This document shows positions 5,925-5,929 of a stretch of DNA of 5,929 bases, one piece after another. Both the position numbers and the translations under genes were made by a program. The notes under the pieces were generated by a model that was not told the DNA's origin, did no database searches, and worked only from the letters and a program-made list of their open reading frames with translations. The number at the start of each line of letters is the position of its first letter. Position 1 is the first letter of the stretch. The DNA comes from Xanthobacteraceae bacterium (GTDB lineage: Bacteria > Pseudomonadota > Alphaproteobacteria > Rhizobiales > Xanthobacteraceae), in contig JASHSE010000150.1 of the NCBI GenBank assembly GCA_030036975.1, positions 1 to 5,929 of the forward strand, given 5' to 3'.

Positions 5925-5929
5925 GGGCG

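Overview
The window looks like part of the chromosome of a GC-rich alphaproteobacterium in the order Hyphomicrobiales. A Bradyrhizobium/Rhodopseudomonas/Pseudolabrys-like relative fits best. This rests on high GC, GTG starts, the protein families present, and two intergenic palindromes of a style familiar from that group. Genus level is inference.

Left half (+ strand): three genes of the protocatechuate 4,5-cleavage (meta-cleavage) pathway. They are the 3' end of ligA (small subunit of protocatechuate 4,5-dioxygenase, cut by the window edge), a complete ligB (catalytic subunit) and a complete ligC (dehydrogenase for 4-carboxy-2-hydroxymuconate-6-semialdehyde). LigAB opens the protocatechuate ring and LigC oxidises the product to 2-pyrone-4,6-dicarboxylate. 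The later enzymes (LigI, LigU, LigJ, LigK) are not in the window. ligA and ligB are 10 nt apart. ligB and ligC are separated by 223 nt holding a large palindromic repeat of about 138 bp.

Middle: ligC and the transporter genes converge. The 79-nt gap between their stop codons holds a second hairpin that shares an exact 16-nt core with the first repeat and may act as a two-way terminator.

Right half (- strand, reading livH-livM-livG-livF): the membrane and ATPase part of a branched-chain-amino-acid-type (HAAT/LIV) ABC importer, two permeases and two ATPases, with every junction overlapping (4, 4 and 8 nt). No periplasmic binding protein is in view; it would lie beyond the right edge or elsewhere. 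Beside the lig genes, this importer may bring in an aromatic acid or related substrate rather than an amino acid, but the sequence does not prove it.

No previously undescribed defence, mobile or RNA system is evident. The points most worth a second look are histone-like basic tails on both dioxygenase subunits, an A7 run at the ligA stop where a one-base slip would fuse LigA to LigB, the two related palindromes, and a 15-bp in-frame tandem repeat at the livG/livF junction.
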